A stretch of 64,000 nt of DNA from Acetobacteraceae bacterium (lineage in GTDB: Bacteria > Pseudomonadota > Alphaproteobacteria > Acetobacterales > Acetobacteraceae): assembly GCA_947371015.1 (NCBI GenBank), contig CANBNK010000002.1, forward strand, positions 47,464 through 111,463. The letters are read 5' to 3'. Shown here piece by piece: positions 42,348 to 50,933 of this stretch. Both the position numbers and the translations under genes were made by a program. Positions within the stretch are counted from its first letter, which is position 1. Each line of letters begins with the position of its first letter. The notes beneath the pieces are model-generated. The model was not told where the DNA came from and ran no database searches. It saw nothing but the letters and a program-made list of their open reading frames with translations.

Positions 42348-43145
42348 ATGTCCGCCACCACGCGCGCCGAACGGCTGTCGCGCCGCCAACAGGCTTTTCG
42401 CAGTGACTTCCGCAGCAAGATCGGCGCGCTGTACAATGGCTGGGCGCATGTCGCGCTGATCTACGCGCTGGGCGCCGCGCTGATCTTCCACAGCATCCGG
42501 CAGATGAGCGGGCCGGCCTGGTACGAATGGCTGGTGATCCCCTGCGCCTTCGTCTTTTCCAACGTGTTCGAGTGGTGGATCCACAAATACGTGATGCACC
42601 GGCCGATCCCTGGGCTGATGGGCATCTACAAGCGGCACACCCTGGCACACCACCAGTTCTTCACCGAGAACGAGTACACGGTGGACAGCAGCCGTGACTT
42701 CCGCATCGTGTTCTTCCCGCCCTATGCGCTGGTGACATTCATGCTGATCAGCCTGGTGCCCTGGGGCGTGCTGCACCTGCTGGGCCTGCCCAACGCCGGG
42801 TGGCTGGTGCTGATCACCAACACCGCGCTGTACCTGAACTACGAGCTGTTCCACTTCTGCTGCCACGTGAAGGATGACAGCCTGGTGCGGCACATTCCGC
42901 TGGTGAACAGCATTCGCCGCCACCACGCCGCGCACCACAACACCGCCATCATGATGGAACGCAACTTCAACCTGACCTACCCGGTGGCGGACTGGTTCTT
43001 CGGCACGTCGGACCTGAAGTGCGGCCTGCTGCAGCACATCTTCAACGGCTACAACACACGCTTCGTGCGGGGCGACCTGAAGCGCGTGCGCCACAGCACC
43101 GACAACCCCGGCGCCGGCACGCCGCGCTTCATCGCGGCGGAGTAG
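42348..43145 (+). CDS. Fatty acid hydroxylase/sterol desaturase superfamily membrane protein
   Basis: A 265-residue integral membrane diiron enzyme. The histidine clusters are present: HKYVMH near residue 81, HTLAHHQFF near residue 98, HFCCH near residue 169, and HHAAHH near residue 190. Hydrophobic segments separate them, with the His boxes on the cytoplasmic face as usual. GGGAG lies upstream of the ATG. Members hydroxylate or desaturate lipids or carotenoids; the substrate is not evident. It is probably controlled by the upstream GntR protein. Confidence 0.92.
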   Translation: MSATTRAERLSRRQQAFRSDFRSKIGALYNGWAHVALIYALGAALIFHSIRQMSGPAWYEWLVIPCAFVFSNVFEWWIHKYVMHRPIPGLMGIYKRHTLAHHQFFTENEYTVDSSRDFRIVFFPPYALVTFMLISLVPWGVLHLLGLPNAGWLVLITNTALYLNYELFHFCCHVKDDSLVRHIPLVNSIRRHHAAHHNTAIMMERNFNLTYPVADWFFGTSDLKCGLLQHIFNGYNTRFVRGDLKRVRHSTDNPGAGTPRFIAAE

Positions 43146-43150
43146 CCGCC

Positions 43151-43354
43151 ATGGCCGCGTTGACGCCGCTGGATGGCGGGCAGATCAAGAAGGGCCGCGC
43201 CTCCCTGATCGGCGGCATTGCCGTCGGCGTGGCGGTGCTGGCGCTGTGGAGCGTCATCGCGCTCGACCTCAGCGCCGCCAGCGACGGCGTGATGTTCGCG
43301 GGCGGCGCGGTCTCTGCGCTGGTCGGCCTGTGGATCTGGAAGGCCGACCTGTAG
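43151..43354 (+). CDS. Small two-helix membrane protein
   Basis: A 67-residue protein with a polar N terminus (TPLDGGQIKKGRAS) and two hydrophobic helices, IGGIAVGVAVLALWSVIAL and VMFAGGAVSALVGLWIW. It starts 5 bp after the fatty acid hydroxylase stop, so it is probably cotranscribed. No family was recognised. It could assist the membrane enzyme. Confidence 0.7.
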   Translation: MAALTPLDGGQIKKGRASLIGGIAVGVAVLALWSVIALDLSAASDGVMFAGGAVSALVGLWIWKADL

Positions 43355-43376
43355 CGTCCGAGGGGGCGTGACCGTG

Positions 43377-44336
43377 CTACTGCGGCTCTATCCCTGCCGC
43401 GCGAACCACCTGGCCCATCTCGGCCAGGCGCTTTTCGATCAACGCGCGAAACGCCTCGGGCGTGCCGCCGGTGGCTTCCACGCCCAGTTCCGTCAGCTTG
43501 GCCAGCACCGCCGGTGAACGCAGGCCTTCGTTCACCGCGCGGTTCATCGCGCCGATGGCGGCGGCCGGCGATCCGGCGCGGGTGAACAGCCCGAACCAGG
43601 ACGAAGCCTCGCAATTCGGCACGCCGGCTTCGGCCATGGTCGGCACGTTCGGCAGCAGGGAAAAGCGTTTGCCCAGCCCCACCGCCAGCACGCGGAAGTC
43701 GCCGCTGGCGATCCAGGGCTGCACGCTCGGGTAGTTCTCCACCATGAAGTCGGCGCGGCCGGCCAGCAGGTCCGCCGCCGCCGGTGCCGTGCCACGGTAC
43801 GGCACATGCACCAGTTCGGCGCCGCTGCGCCAGCGGAACAGCTCGGCCGCCAGGTGGCTGAAGGCGCCGACACCACCGGAGGCGAAGGTCAGCCCACCAC
43901 GCGTTGCCTTGGAGGCCGCGACGATGTCGGCGATGCTGTTGAAGCGCGACGCCTTGTTCACCACCAGCACGCCCGGGCTGTCACCGACAAAAACCACTGG
44001 CGCCAGGTCGCGCAGCACGTCGTAGGGCATCGACTTCATCAGATGCGGGTTGATGGTGATGGGCCCCGGCGTGCCGCCCATCAGCGTGTAGCCATCGGGC
44101 GCCGCCTCGGCGACCTTCTGCGCGCCGATGATGCCGCCGGCGCCGGCGATGTTCTCCACCACAACGGATTGCCCCAGCCGCTCGTTCAGCATCTGCGCGG
44201 AGAGGCGGGAAAGCGCGTCCGTGCTGCCACCGGGCGCGAAGGGCACGATGAAGCGCAGCGGGCGGGTCGGGAACGCCTCCTGCGCGCGCGCCGCGAAGGG
44301 CAGCCCGGCGGCGGCGAAAAGCGCGCGGCGGTTCAT
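43377..44336 (-). CDS. Bug/TctC-family tripartite tricarboxylate transporter receptor
   Basis: A 319-residue periplasmic receptor. The start MNRRALFAAAGLPFAARAQ at 44336 overlaps the stop of the upstream racemase-like gene as ATGA. Family motifs are RPLRFIVPFAPGGSTDALSR, GQSVVVENIAGAGGIIGAQK and HVPYRGTAPAAADLLAG. It is the last gene of a minus-strand operon with a FAD dehydrogenase, an SDR and a racemase-like protein. The ligand is unknown, but dicarboxylate-like acids are typical. Confidence 0.92.
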   Translation of the reverse strand: MNRRALFAAAGLPFAARAQEAFPTRPLRFIVPFAPGGSTDALSRLSAQMLNERLGQSVVVENIAGAGGIIGAQKVAEAAPDGYTLMGGTPGPITINPHLMKSMPYDVLRDLAPVVFVGDSPGVLVVNKASRFNSIADIVAASKATRGGLTFASGGVGAFSHLAAELFRWRSGAELVHVPYRGTAPAAADLLAGRADFMVENYPSVQPWIASGDFRVLAVGLGKRFSLLPNVPTMAEAGVPNCEASSWFGLFTRAGSPAAAIGAMNRAVNEGLRSPAVLAKLTELGVEATGGTPEAFRALIEKRLAEMGQVVRAAGIEPQ

Positions 44337-45145
44337 GGCGAAACCCGGTCCAGGCCGTAGAACTTCCACAACTCCTTCAGCCTTTCGCGTGGCGGCTGGG
44401 CGGCGAAGTAGCCGCGCTTGGCCTGCTTCACACCAGTGGTGCGGCGCAAATCCACCAGCATTTCCGCGCATTTGATCGTGGCCGCCAGGCTGTCCACCAG
44501 CGGCACGCCATCAACATCGCTGATGCCGGCGCGGTTCAGCAGCATGTTCAGCGGCGCCTCGCCGGGGATGATCACATCCGCGCCCTTGGCGATCAGCGCC
44601 CGCGCCGAGGCACGGAACCGCTCCAGCAGCGGCGCCGGGTCGCTGTAGGCGGCCAGCACATCGTTGAAGCCGAAGCCGACCTCATGCGCGCCGACCCAGC
44701 GCGCGCCGAGCCCGACGCGGTCCGCGTTGCGGTCCAGCGTCGGCAGCATTTCCTTGATGAAGGCGAGCATGCCGATGCGCTGGCCGAGCAGGCTGGCCAC
44801 CGTCATCGCGCTTTCGCCGTAGCCGACGACGGGAATATCCACCAGCGAACGGCATTCCTGGATGCTCGGCTCCGGCAGCGTCATCATGGCGAAGGCATCG
44901 AAGCCCTGCTCTTCGGCCGCGACAGCGCCCATCAGGAATTGCTGCGCGTGCAGGGTCTGGAAGTAGCCGTACTGGATATCGTTGCCGGGATAGTCGGTCA
45001 GATAGGTGTCCACGTGCATGCCGTGCAACACCACCTCCGTCTCCGGCCGCGCCACCTTTTTGAAGTGCGCCGCCATGGCGTCCGCATAGGGCGGCAGCTT
45101 TTCCAGCACGGTGAAGCTGTGGTGCCAAATCCTGGTCTTGCTCAT
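44333..45145 (-). CDS. Asp/Glu/hydantoin racemase-superfamily protein lacking the catalytic cysteines
   Basis: A 270-residue protein with the two-lobed racemase layout. The two expected catalytic cysteines are absent: the first site reads DAFAMMTLPEPSIQECRSLV (around residue 84) and the second GADVIIPGEAPLNM (around residue 194). The motif PVVGYGESAMTVA is otherwise typical of the family. It therefore probably does not racemise by the two-Cys mechanism and may be a lyase, isomerase or binding protein. It is contiguous with an SDR upstream (TGAATG) and a Bug gene downstream. A relative lies at 47410-48231. Confidence 0.85.
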   Translation of the reverse strand: MSKTRIWHHSFTVLEKLPPYADAMAAHFKKVARPETEVVLHGMHVDTYLTDYPGNDIQYGYFQTLHAQQFLMGAVAAEEQGFDAFAMMTLPEPSIQECRSLVDIPVVGYGESAMTVASLLGQRIGMLAFIKEMLPTLDRNADRVGLGARWVGAHEVGFGFNDVLAAYSDPAPLLERFRASARALIAKGADVIIPGEAPLNMLLNRAGISDVDGVPLVDSLAATIKCAEMLVDLRRTTGVKQAKRGYFAAQPPRERLKELWKFYGLDRVSP

Positions 45146-45907
45146 TCAATCCATCCACATGCCGCCGTTGACGTCGATGATCTCGCCGGTGACGAAGCTG
45201 GTCTCCGGCGAGGCGAGGAAGGCCACCACGCGCGCGACTTCCTCAGCGCGCCCCATGCGCCCCGCGGGGATCAGCGCGCGCAACGCGTCCGGAAAAGCGG
45301 TGGTCATCGCCGAGGCAATCGGTCCGGGTGCCACCGCGTTCACCGCGATATTGTCGGCCGCCAATTCCTTGGCCAGGAAGAAGGTCATTGCATGCACCCC
45401 AGCCTTGGAGACGCCATAGGCGATGCTGCTGCTGCGCTGCTGCTCGCCGCGGTCGATCCAGGGGCGGGCATTGCCGCCATTCTTGCCGATGATGCTGCCA
45501 ATATTGACGATGCGCCCGCCGCCCTGCGCGCGCATCGGCGCGATGACCGACTGGCAACACAGAAAACTGCCCTTCAGGTTCACCGCGATCACGCGGTCCC
45601 ACTCCTCCTCCGGCATGTCCGCGGCGCTGCCGAAGCCGACCACACCGGCCACGTTCACCAGCGCGTCGATGCGGCCGAAGGCGCCGAGCGTGGCCGTGAC
45701 CAGCGCGTCGATGCTGGGCTTGCTGGTCACGTCCAGCATCCAGGACATGGCCTTGCAGCCCAGCGCACGCACCTCGGCCAGCAGCGCGTCGGTGTCGCGC
45801 GCATCGGCCAGCACCAGGGACCAGCCCTCCAGCGCCAAGGCCAGCGCGGAGGCCGAGCCGATGCCGCCCGCCGCGCCGGTGACGATGGCGACGCGACGGT
45901 CAGGCAT
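45146..45907 (-). CDS. Short-chain dehydrogenase/reductase
   Basis: A 253-residue classical SDR. The cofactor motif is VTGAAGGIGSASA near residue 9, with NVAG near residue 87 and the catalytic Ser-Tyr-Lys in NIGSIIGKNGG and IAYGVSKAG (about residues 140-172). An Asp at the end of strand 2 (LVLADARD) favours NAD. It overlaps the FAD dehydrogenase end by 8 bases and touches the racemase-like start. It likely oxidises a hydroxy acid or reduces a keto acid of the Bug-linked pathway. Confidence 0.92.
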   Translation of the reverse strand: MPDRRVAIVTGAAGGIGSASALALALEGWSLVLADARDTDALLAEVRALGCKAMSWMLDVTSKPSIDALVTATLGAFGRIDALVNVAGVVGFGSAADMPEEEWDRVIAVNLKGSFLCCQSVIAPMRAQGGGRIVNIGSIIGKNGGNARPWIDRGEQQRSSSIAYGVSKAGVHAMTFFLAKELAADNIAVNAVAPGPIASAMTTAFPDALRALIPAGRMGRAEEVARVVAFLASPETSFVTGEIIDVNGGMWMD

Positions 45908-47342
45908 TGCGGCGGCCCGCGATGTCCTGGCCCGCGGCGCGGCCGAACACCAGGCCCTTCAGCACGCTGGTGGCGCCGGTATAGGTGCCCCAGAACAGGC
46001 CGATCACCTCGCCCGCCGCATACAGCCCCGGAATGGCGTTGCCGTCATGGTCCAGCACCCGCGCCTGGCCATCCACCTTGACGCCGCCAAAGGTAAAAAC
46101 GTTGGCGGACATGATCGGGTAGGCGTGGAACGGGCCTTGGTCGAGCGGCATCGCCCAGTTGCTCTTGGGCGGCGTCAGGCCTTCCGTGTGTACGCCATCC
46201 GCCACCAACGGCTTCCACTCGCCCGGCACGCAGGCAGCGTTGAAGCGCCCTACCGTCGCTTCCAGCGTGGCTGCCGGCACGCCCAGCTTGCCCGCCAGCG
46301 CGGCCACGCTCTCGGCCACCACCGGCGGCTGGTCGGTGCGGATCGCCAGGCGGTAATTCGGAATGCTCAGGTGCCGCGCATCCAGCACCACATAGGCCAT
46401 GCCGTCGCGCTGTTCGTAGATGCGGCGCGTCACGCGTTCATAATGCGCGTCCACCGTGCCCGGCGCTTCATCGGTGAAGCGCTCGCCATCCTTGTTCACC
46501 AAAATGCCGTACGGGAAGATGAACACCGAAGGCTCTGACACGCCGCTGCGCGGGTCCACCGGCTCGGCATGGAAGCTACCAAAGTCGCCGGAAGGTGCGG
46601 CGCCGATATCCAGCGCCATGCGGATCCCCTCACCGCGATTGAAGTAGCCGCCCTTGCAGATCGGCCGCAAGTACACGCTGCGTGGGCCGATGTAGCGGGT
46701 CTGCATCTCGGCGTTGCCCTCGAAGCCGCCGCAGGCCAGCACCACCTTGCCGTGCAGCTTCACCGCCTTGCCGCCGCGCCGGGCCGCCAGGCCGATGACC
46801 GTGCCGTCCTCGTCCTGCAGCAGGCTGTTGGCTGTGGTCTCGTAGTGGAAGGTCACGCCCAGCGCCTCGGCCCGCGCCGCCAGCGCTTCTACCAGTGCCA
46901 GGCCGCCGCCCACCGGCAGCAGCCGCGGCTGCGACTTGGTCAGGAACTGCGTCGGCAGGAAGTCGAACTTCACGCCCAGCCCTTCCAGCCAGGCGATGGT
47001 CGGGCCGGCCTTGTCGGCGAAAGTGCCGATGAAGTCCGGGTCCGCCAGGCTCAGCGCGCGGGCATAGGCGGCGCGGTCACCGCGTTCGCGCGTGGCTTCC
47101 TGCACCAGTTCGGGGTCGATGGCGCCGCTGCCGTTTTCGGCCAGGTGGGTCTCGAAGTCGTCCGTCACCTCGGTGTGCGACTTCATCCGCAGGTAGGCTT
47201 CGGTGTAGCGGCTCTGGCCACCACGTTCCTCGCGCGGCGCGCGTTCCAGGATGGCGACCTTCGCGCCGCCTTCCGCCGCCGCCACGGCCGCCGAAAGCCC
47301 GGCCACGCCGCAGCCGGCGACCACAACATCATAGGCTTCCAT
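45900..47342 (-). CDS. FAD-dependent dehydrogenase, TcuA/fumarate reductase flavoprotein-like
   Basis: A 480-residue FAD_binding_2 protein. The N terminus has VVVAGCGVAGLSAAVAAAEG, followed by RGGQSRYTEAYLR, and the later segment DGVHTEGLTPPKSNWAMPL is very similar to that of tricarballylate dehydrogenase TcuA. FAD is also bound at the C-terminal GLYAAGEVIG. The ATG at 47342 has GGAGG upstream. It starts the minus-strand operon and diverges from a second racemase-like/Bug pair, with 67 bp between them. The substrate is probably a tricarballylate-like or unsaturated carboxylate (inference). Confidence 0.88.
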   Translation of the reverse strand: MEAYDVVVAGCGVAGLSAAVAAAEGGAKVAILERAPREERGGQSRYTEAYLRMKSHTEVTDDFETHLAENGSGAIDPELVQEATRERGDRAAYARALSLADPDFIGTFADKAGPTIAWLEGLGVKFDFLPTQFLTKSQPRLLPVGGGLALVEALAARAEALGVTFHYETTANSLLQDEDGTVIGLAARRGGKAVKLHGKVVLACGGFEGNAEMQTRYIGPRSVYLRPICKGGYFNRGEGIRMALDIGAAPSGDFGSFHAEPVDPRSGVSEPSVFIFPYGILVNKDGERFTDEAPGTVDAHYERVTRRIYEQRDGMAYVVLDARHLSIPNYRLAIRTDQPPVVAESVAALAGKLGVPAATLEATVGRFNAACVPGEWKPLVADGVHTEGLTPPKSNWAMPLDQGPFHAYPIMSANVFTFGGVKVDGQARVLDHDGNAIPGLYAAGEVIGLFWGTYTGATSVLKGLVFGRAAGQDIAGRRNA

Positions 47343-47409
47343 GCCCGCATCCTCCGTTGCCGCGCAGTCTCGCACGGCCTAGCTTTCGCGCAACCGGGGG
47401 AGTGATGCG

Positions 47410-48231
47410 ATGCGCCTGTGGTACCAGTCCTTGACCAGGCCCAACGCCTGGCCGGCCTACAACGCCGCGCTGCGCCGCATGCTGACGGAAGCGGCCGACC
47501 CGGGCACCGAATACGAGATCGGCGGCATCACCCAGCGCGGCGGCGTCGGCGACCAGTATCGCAGCCTGGAGTTCATCGAAACCATCGAGGTGCTGGAGAA
47601 CGTCGCTCATGCGGAAGCGCAGGGCTTCGACGCGGTGTTGCTCGGCAACATTGCCGACCCCGGGCTGAAGCCAGCGCGCGAGCTGGCGACCATCCCCGTG
47701 CTGGGGCTGTGCGAGACGGCGCTGTTCACGGCGTGCCAGATGGGCATCTCCATCGGCATGGTCGTCGCCAACGACAAGCATTTTAATAGAGTGCAGGAAA
47801 ACATCAGCATCTACGGGGTGCAGCAACGCATCGCCTGCATCGAGCGGATGAAGGTGGACCGCCTGGTGGACCTGGATGAGGCCTTCCGCCCCGGCCCCGT
47901 TCGCCAGCGCATCCTGGACCAGTTCATGGAAAGCGCCGCAGAATGCGTCGCCAAGGGCGCCGAGGTGGTGATCCCCGCCGCCGGCGTGGTCATGGTGCTG
48001 GTGGCCGATGCCGGCATCCATGAAGCCGGCCCGCCCGGCGGCCCCAAGGCGCCGGTGCTGAACGCCGCGGTGGCGCTGCTGAAGCAGGGCGAGACGGTGG
48101 TGAAGCTGAACAAGCTGATGGGCGGCCGCTACGTCAGCCGCCGCGGTGCCTACGCGCAGCCGCCCGCCGGCCAGATCGCCGAGTTGCGTGCCCACTACGG
48201 CAACATCTTCCCGAAGGTCATCGCCCCATGA
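47410..48231 (+). CDS. Asp/Glu racemase-superfamily protein lacking the catalytic cysteines (second copy)
   Basis: A 273-residue relative of the protein at 44333-45145. The first catalytic position reads AVLLGNIADPGLKPARELA (about residue 77) and the second GAEVVIPAAGVVMVL (about residue 185), neither with a cysteine. TIPVLGLCETALFTA is the recognisable family segment. It starts 67 bp from the divergent FAD dehydrogenase gene and is coupled by ATGA to a Bug receptor. The paired arrangement suggests it handles a related substrate. Confidence 0.85.
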   Translation: MRLWYQSLTRPNAWPAYNAALRRMLTEAADPGTEYEIGGITQRGGVGDQYRSLEFIETIEVLENVAHAEAQGFDAVLLGNIADPGLKPARELATIPVLGLCETALFTACQMGISIGMVVANDKHFNRVQENISIYGVQQRIACIERMKVDRLVDLDEAFRPGPVRQRILDQFMESAAECVAKGAEVVIPAAGVVMVLVADAGIHEAGPPGGPKAPVLNAAVALLKQGETVVKLNKLMGGRYVSRRGAYAQPPAGQIAELRAHYGNIFPKVIAP

Positions 48232-49184
48232 TCGCCCGCCGCACGCTGCTCGCCGCCACGCTGGCCACGCCCGCGCTGGCGCAGGCGCCTTGGACGCCGG
48301 ACCGGCCGATCCGGCTGATCGTGCCGCTCTCGGCCGGTGGCTTCAACGACATCATCGCCCGCTACGTCGCCGCCGGCATCAGCGGGCCGCTGGGCCAGCC
48401 GGTGGTGGTGGAGAACCGTGCCGGTGGCGCTGGCGTGCCGGGCGCCGAGTTCGTTGCCCGCGCCGCGCCGGATGGCCTCACGCTGATGCAGGCCAGCCTG
48501 CCGCATGTGGTCAACGCCGCGCTGGTGGCCAACATGCCCTTCGACCCCGTGGGCGACTTCGAGACCGTCTGCGTGCTGGCGCAGAACCCCAACCTGTTCG
48601 TCGTCCACCCCAGCTTCCCGGCGCGAACGGTGCAGGAACTGGTGGCCGTGGTGCGCGCCAACCCCGGCAAGTACACCTTCGCCAGCAACAGCGTCGGCGG
48701 CTCTTCCCACCTGGGCATGGAGATGTTCAAGCGCGCCGCCGGCGGGCTGGACCTGGTGCATGTGCCCTATCGCGGCAGCGCCCCGGCCATGGCGGACCTG
48801 CTGGCCGGCAGCGTGCAGATGACCATCGACAACATGAGCTTCCAGGCGCCCTTCGTGCGCGACGGCCGGCTGCGCGCCATCGCCGTCACCTCGGCCCAGC
48901 GCAGCAGCTTCTTCCCCGAGGTGCCGACGGTGCAGGAAGGCGGCTTTGCCGGCTTCGAGGCCGCCAGTTGGTTCACCATCCTGGCGCCGAAGGGCACGCC
49001 GGCGCCCATCGTGGCCCGACTGAATGCCGAGATGGCCAAGGTGCTGCGCGGCACCGATGCCGCCGAGAAACTGCCGGGCTCGCAGATCCTGGCACTCAGC
49101 CCGGCTGAGTCGGCGGCCTATTACCGGCGGGAGAGCGAGAAATGGGTCGGCGTCGCGCGCGCTGTGGGCGCGCGGGCGGATTGA
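48228..49184 (+). CDS. Bug/TctC-family tripartite tricarboxylate transporter receptor
   Basis: A 318-residue periplasmic receptor. The signal MIARRTLLAATLATPALAQ precedes RPIRLIVPLSAGGFNDIIAR, and GQPVVVENRAGGAGVPGAEF and HVPYRGSAPAMADLLAG follow. It is coupled by ATGA to the upstream racemase-like gene. The usual GG-x2-D ligand motif is GGFND. No membrane components are nearby. Confidence 0.92.
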   Translation: MIARRTLLAATLATPALAQAPWTPDRPIRLIVPLSAGGFNDIIARYVAAGISGPLGQPVVVENRAGGAGVPGAEFVARAAPDGLTLMQASLPHVVNAALVANMPFDPVGDFETVCVLAQNPNLFVVHPSFPARTVQELVAVVRANPGKYTFASNSVGGSSHLGMEMFKRAAGGLDLVHVPYRGSAPAMADLLAGSVQMTIDNMSFQAPFVRDGRLRAIAVTSAQRSSFFPEVPTVQEGGFAGFEAASWFTILAPKGTPAPIVARLNAEMAKVLRGTDAAEKLPGSQILALSPAESAAYYRRESEKWVGVARAVGARAD

Positions 49185-49220
49185 TGTGGCGCACCGTGGG
49201 CGCGCGCGCCGACTGAGCGG

Positions 49221-50867
49221 TTAGGCGGCGGCCGGCACCGGGAAGACCCGCCCGCCGACTACCGTGCCCCACACCGGCACGTCCTTCAGCTTCCACGGCG
49301 CCACTTCCTCGGGGTCTTCACCCAACACACAGAAATCGGCGCGCTTACCGACCTCGATGCTGCCGAGGTCGCCATCCAGCTTCAGCGTCCAGGCGGCGCC
49401 CAGCGTCACCGCGCGCAACGCATCGGCCACCGAAATGCGCTCCTCCGGCCCCAACACGCGGCCGGCGGCGGTCAGCCGGTTCACCGCAACCCAGGCGGTG
49501 AACAGCGGCCCCAGCGGCGTCACCGGCGCGTCCGAATGGATCGCCAGCGCCACGCCGGAGCGCAACGCCGTCGCCGTCGCATCCATCCGCCGCGCCTTGT
49601 CGGGGCCCATGGTGTAGGCGGCGTGCTGCTCGCCCCAATAATACACGTGGTTCACGAAAAGGTTGGCGCAGATGCCCAGCGCGGCCATGCGGCGGAACTG
49701 CGCGGCATCCGCCATCTGGCAGTGCTGCAAGGTGTGCCGATGGTCCCAGCGCGGCGTGCGCAGCAGGGCGGCCTCAATGGCATCGATCGTCACCTCGCTG
49801 GCCTCGTCGCCATTGGTGTGGATGTGACACTGGATGCCCGCCGCGTGATAGGCGTGCAGCACCTCGGCCAGCTCATCCGGGCCAATATTCCAGATGCCGT
49901 TCGGCTGCCCGCCGACATAGCCAGGCCATTTCAGCCGGCCGGAAAACCCCTGGATCGAGCCATCCGTCATCAGCTTGACCAGGCCAAAGCGCAGCTTGTC
50001 GCTGTTCAGCTTCCGCAGCCGGGCGATCTTCGCCACACCCTCGGCGGCCGGTTGCCCCAGCGCATTCAGCGCCGGCACCAGCACCAGCGGAAAATCGTCG
50101 CCGGCCGTCGCGGTGCGATACGCCTCCACCTGCGCTTCCGGCAGTTCCGCGAACAGGTCGGTCGCGCAGGTCACGCCGACGCGGTTCGCGGCACGGGCGA
50201 AGCGGCGCACGCCATCCGGATGGTCCAGCAGGTTGTAGCTGCCGCGCCCGGCCGCGCGCCGCGCCAGATAAAGCGCCGTCATTTCCGCCAGTTCGCCGGT
50301 CGGCTGGCCCGCGCTGTCCTTCACCACGCCATGGATGTTGGTGCTGCGATCAATCCCCGCCTTACGCAGCACTACGCCATTCACGTTGACCACATGGCCG
50401 TTGGAATGCCCCAGCAGCACCGGCCGCGTGGCGGAGACCGCGTCCATCTCGCCCAACCCGATGCGCAGGTTGTCGAAGTAGATCGGGTCGAACCCCCAGG
50501 CATGCAGCGTCGCATCGGCATCCGGCAGCGCGCGCTCGGCCTGCTGCAACCGCGCCACCACTTCTGCGAGTGTCTTGCAGCCGGGCCAGACCTTGCCCTC
50601 CGGGTCGGTGCGGTCGAAGTAGCCGACATAGGTGCTGGCCCAGGCGGTGCCAGCCGTGGCGTGGCTGTGGCCCTCCACCAGGCCTGGCATCAGCACAAGG
50701 TCGGCGAAGCGCTCATCCAGCCGTGCCGGCCCCCAGATGCGGCAACTCGCTTCGTCGCCCACCGCCAGCACCCTGCCCTCTCGCACGGCAACATGCGTCG
50801 CACGTGGGCAGGAAGGGTCCATCGTCAGGATGGTCCGGGCCTTGTAGATGACGGTTTCAACCTGCAC
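49221..50867 (-). CDS. YtcJ-like amidohydrolase
   Basis: A 548-residue metal-dependent hydrolase of the YtcJ group. The metal ligands are GHSHATAG near residue 68, IHTNGDEAS near residue 343, HTLQHCQ near residue 370, and AIHSDAPVTP near residue 449. The start is uncertain: I prefer GTG at 50867, which has AGAGG upstream, while GTG codons at 50882 and 50906 are also in frame. It diverges from an aminotransferase gene. The substrate is unknown; amides, carbamates or cyclic imides are typical. Confidence 0.88.
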   Translation of the reverse strand: MQVETVIYKARTILTMDPSCPRATHVAVREGRVLAVGDEASCRIWGPARLDERFADLVLMPGLVEGHSHATAGTAWASTYVGYFDRTDPEGKVWPGCKTLAEVVARLQQAERALPDADATLHAWGFDPIYFDNLRIGLGEMDAVSATRPVLLGHSNGHVVNVNGVVLRKAGIDRSTNIHGVVKDSAGQPTGELAEMTALYLARRAAGRGSYNLLDHPDGVRRFARAANRVGVTCATDLFAELPEAQVEAYRTATAGDDFPLVLVPALNALGQPAAEGVAKIARLRKLNSDKLRFGLVKLMTDGSIQGFSGRLKWPGYVGGQPNGIWNIGPDELAEVLHAYHAAGIQCHIHTNGDEASEVTIDAIEAALLRTPRWDHRHTLQHCQMADAAQFRRMAALGICANLFVNHVYYWGEQHAAYTMGPDKARRMDATATALRSGVALAIHSDAPVTPLGPLFTAWVAVNRLTAAGRVLGPEERISVADALRAVTLGAAWTLKLDGDLGSIEVGKRADFCVLGEDPEEVAPWKLKDVPVWGTVVGGRVFPVPAAA

Positions 50868-50933
50868 CGGCTTGCCTCTCACAATCTCAAGGCGCCATGC
50901 TGGCACGGATCACGCCGCTTTCGGAGACCCCCC

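Noticed and set aside
44333..48231. Annotating the two racemase-family proteins as aspartate or hydantoin racemases
   Set aside because: Both lack the two catalytic cysteines needed for that chemistry.
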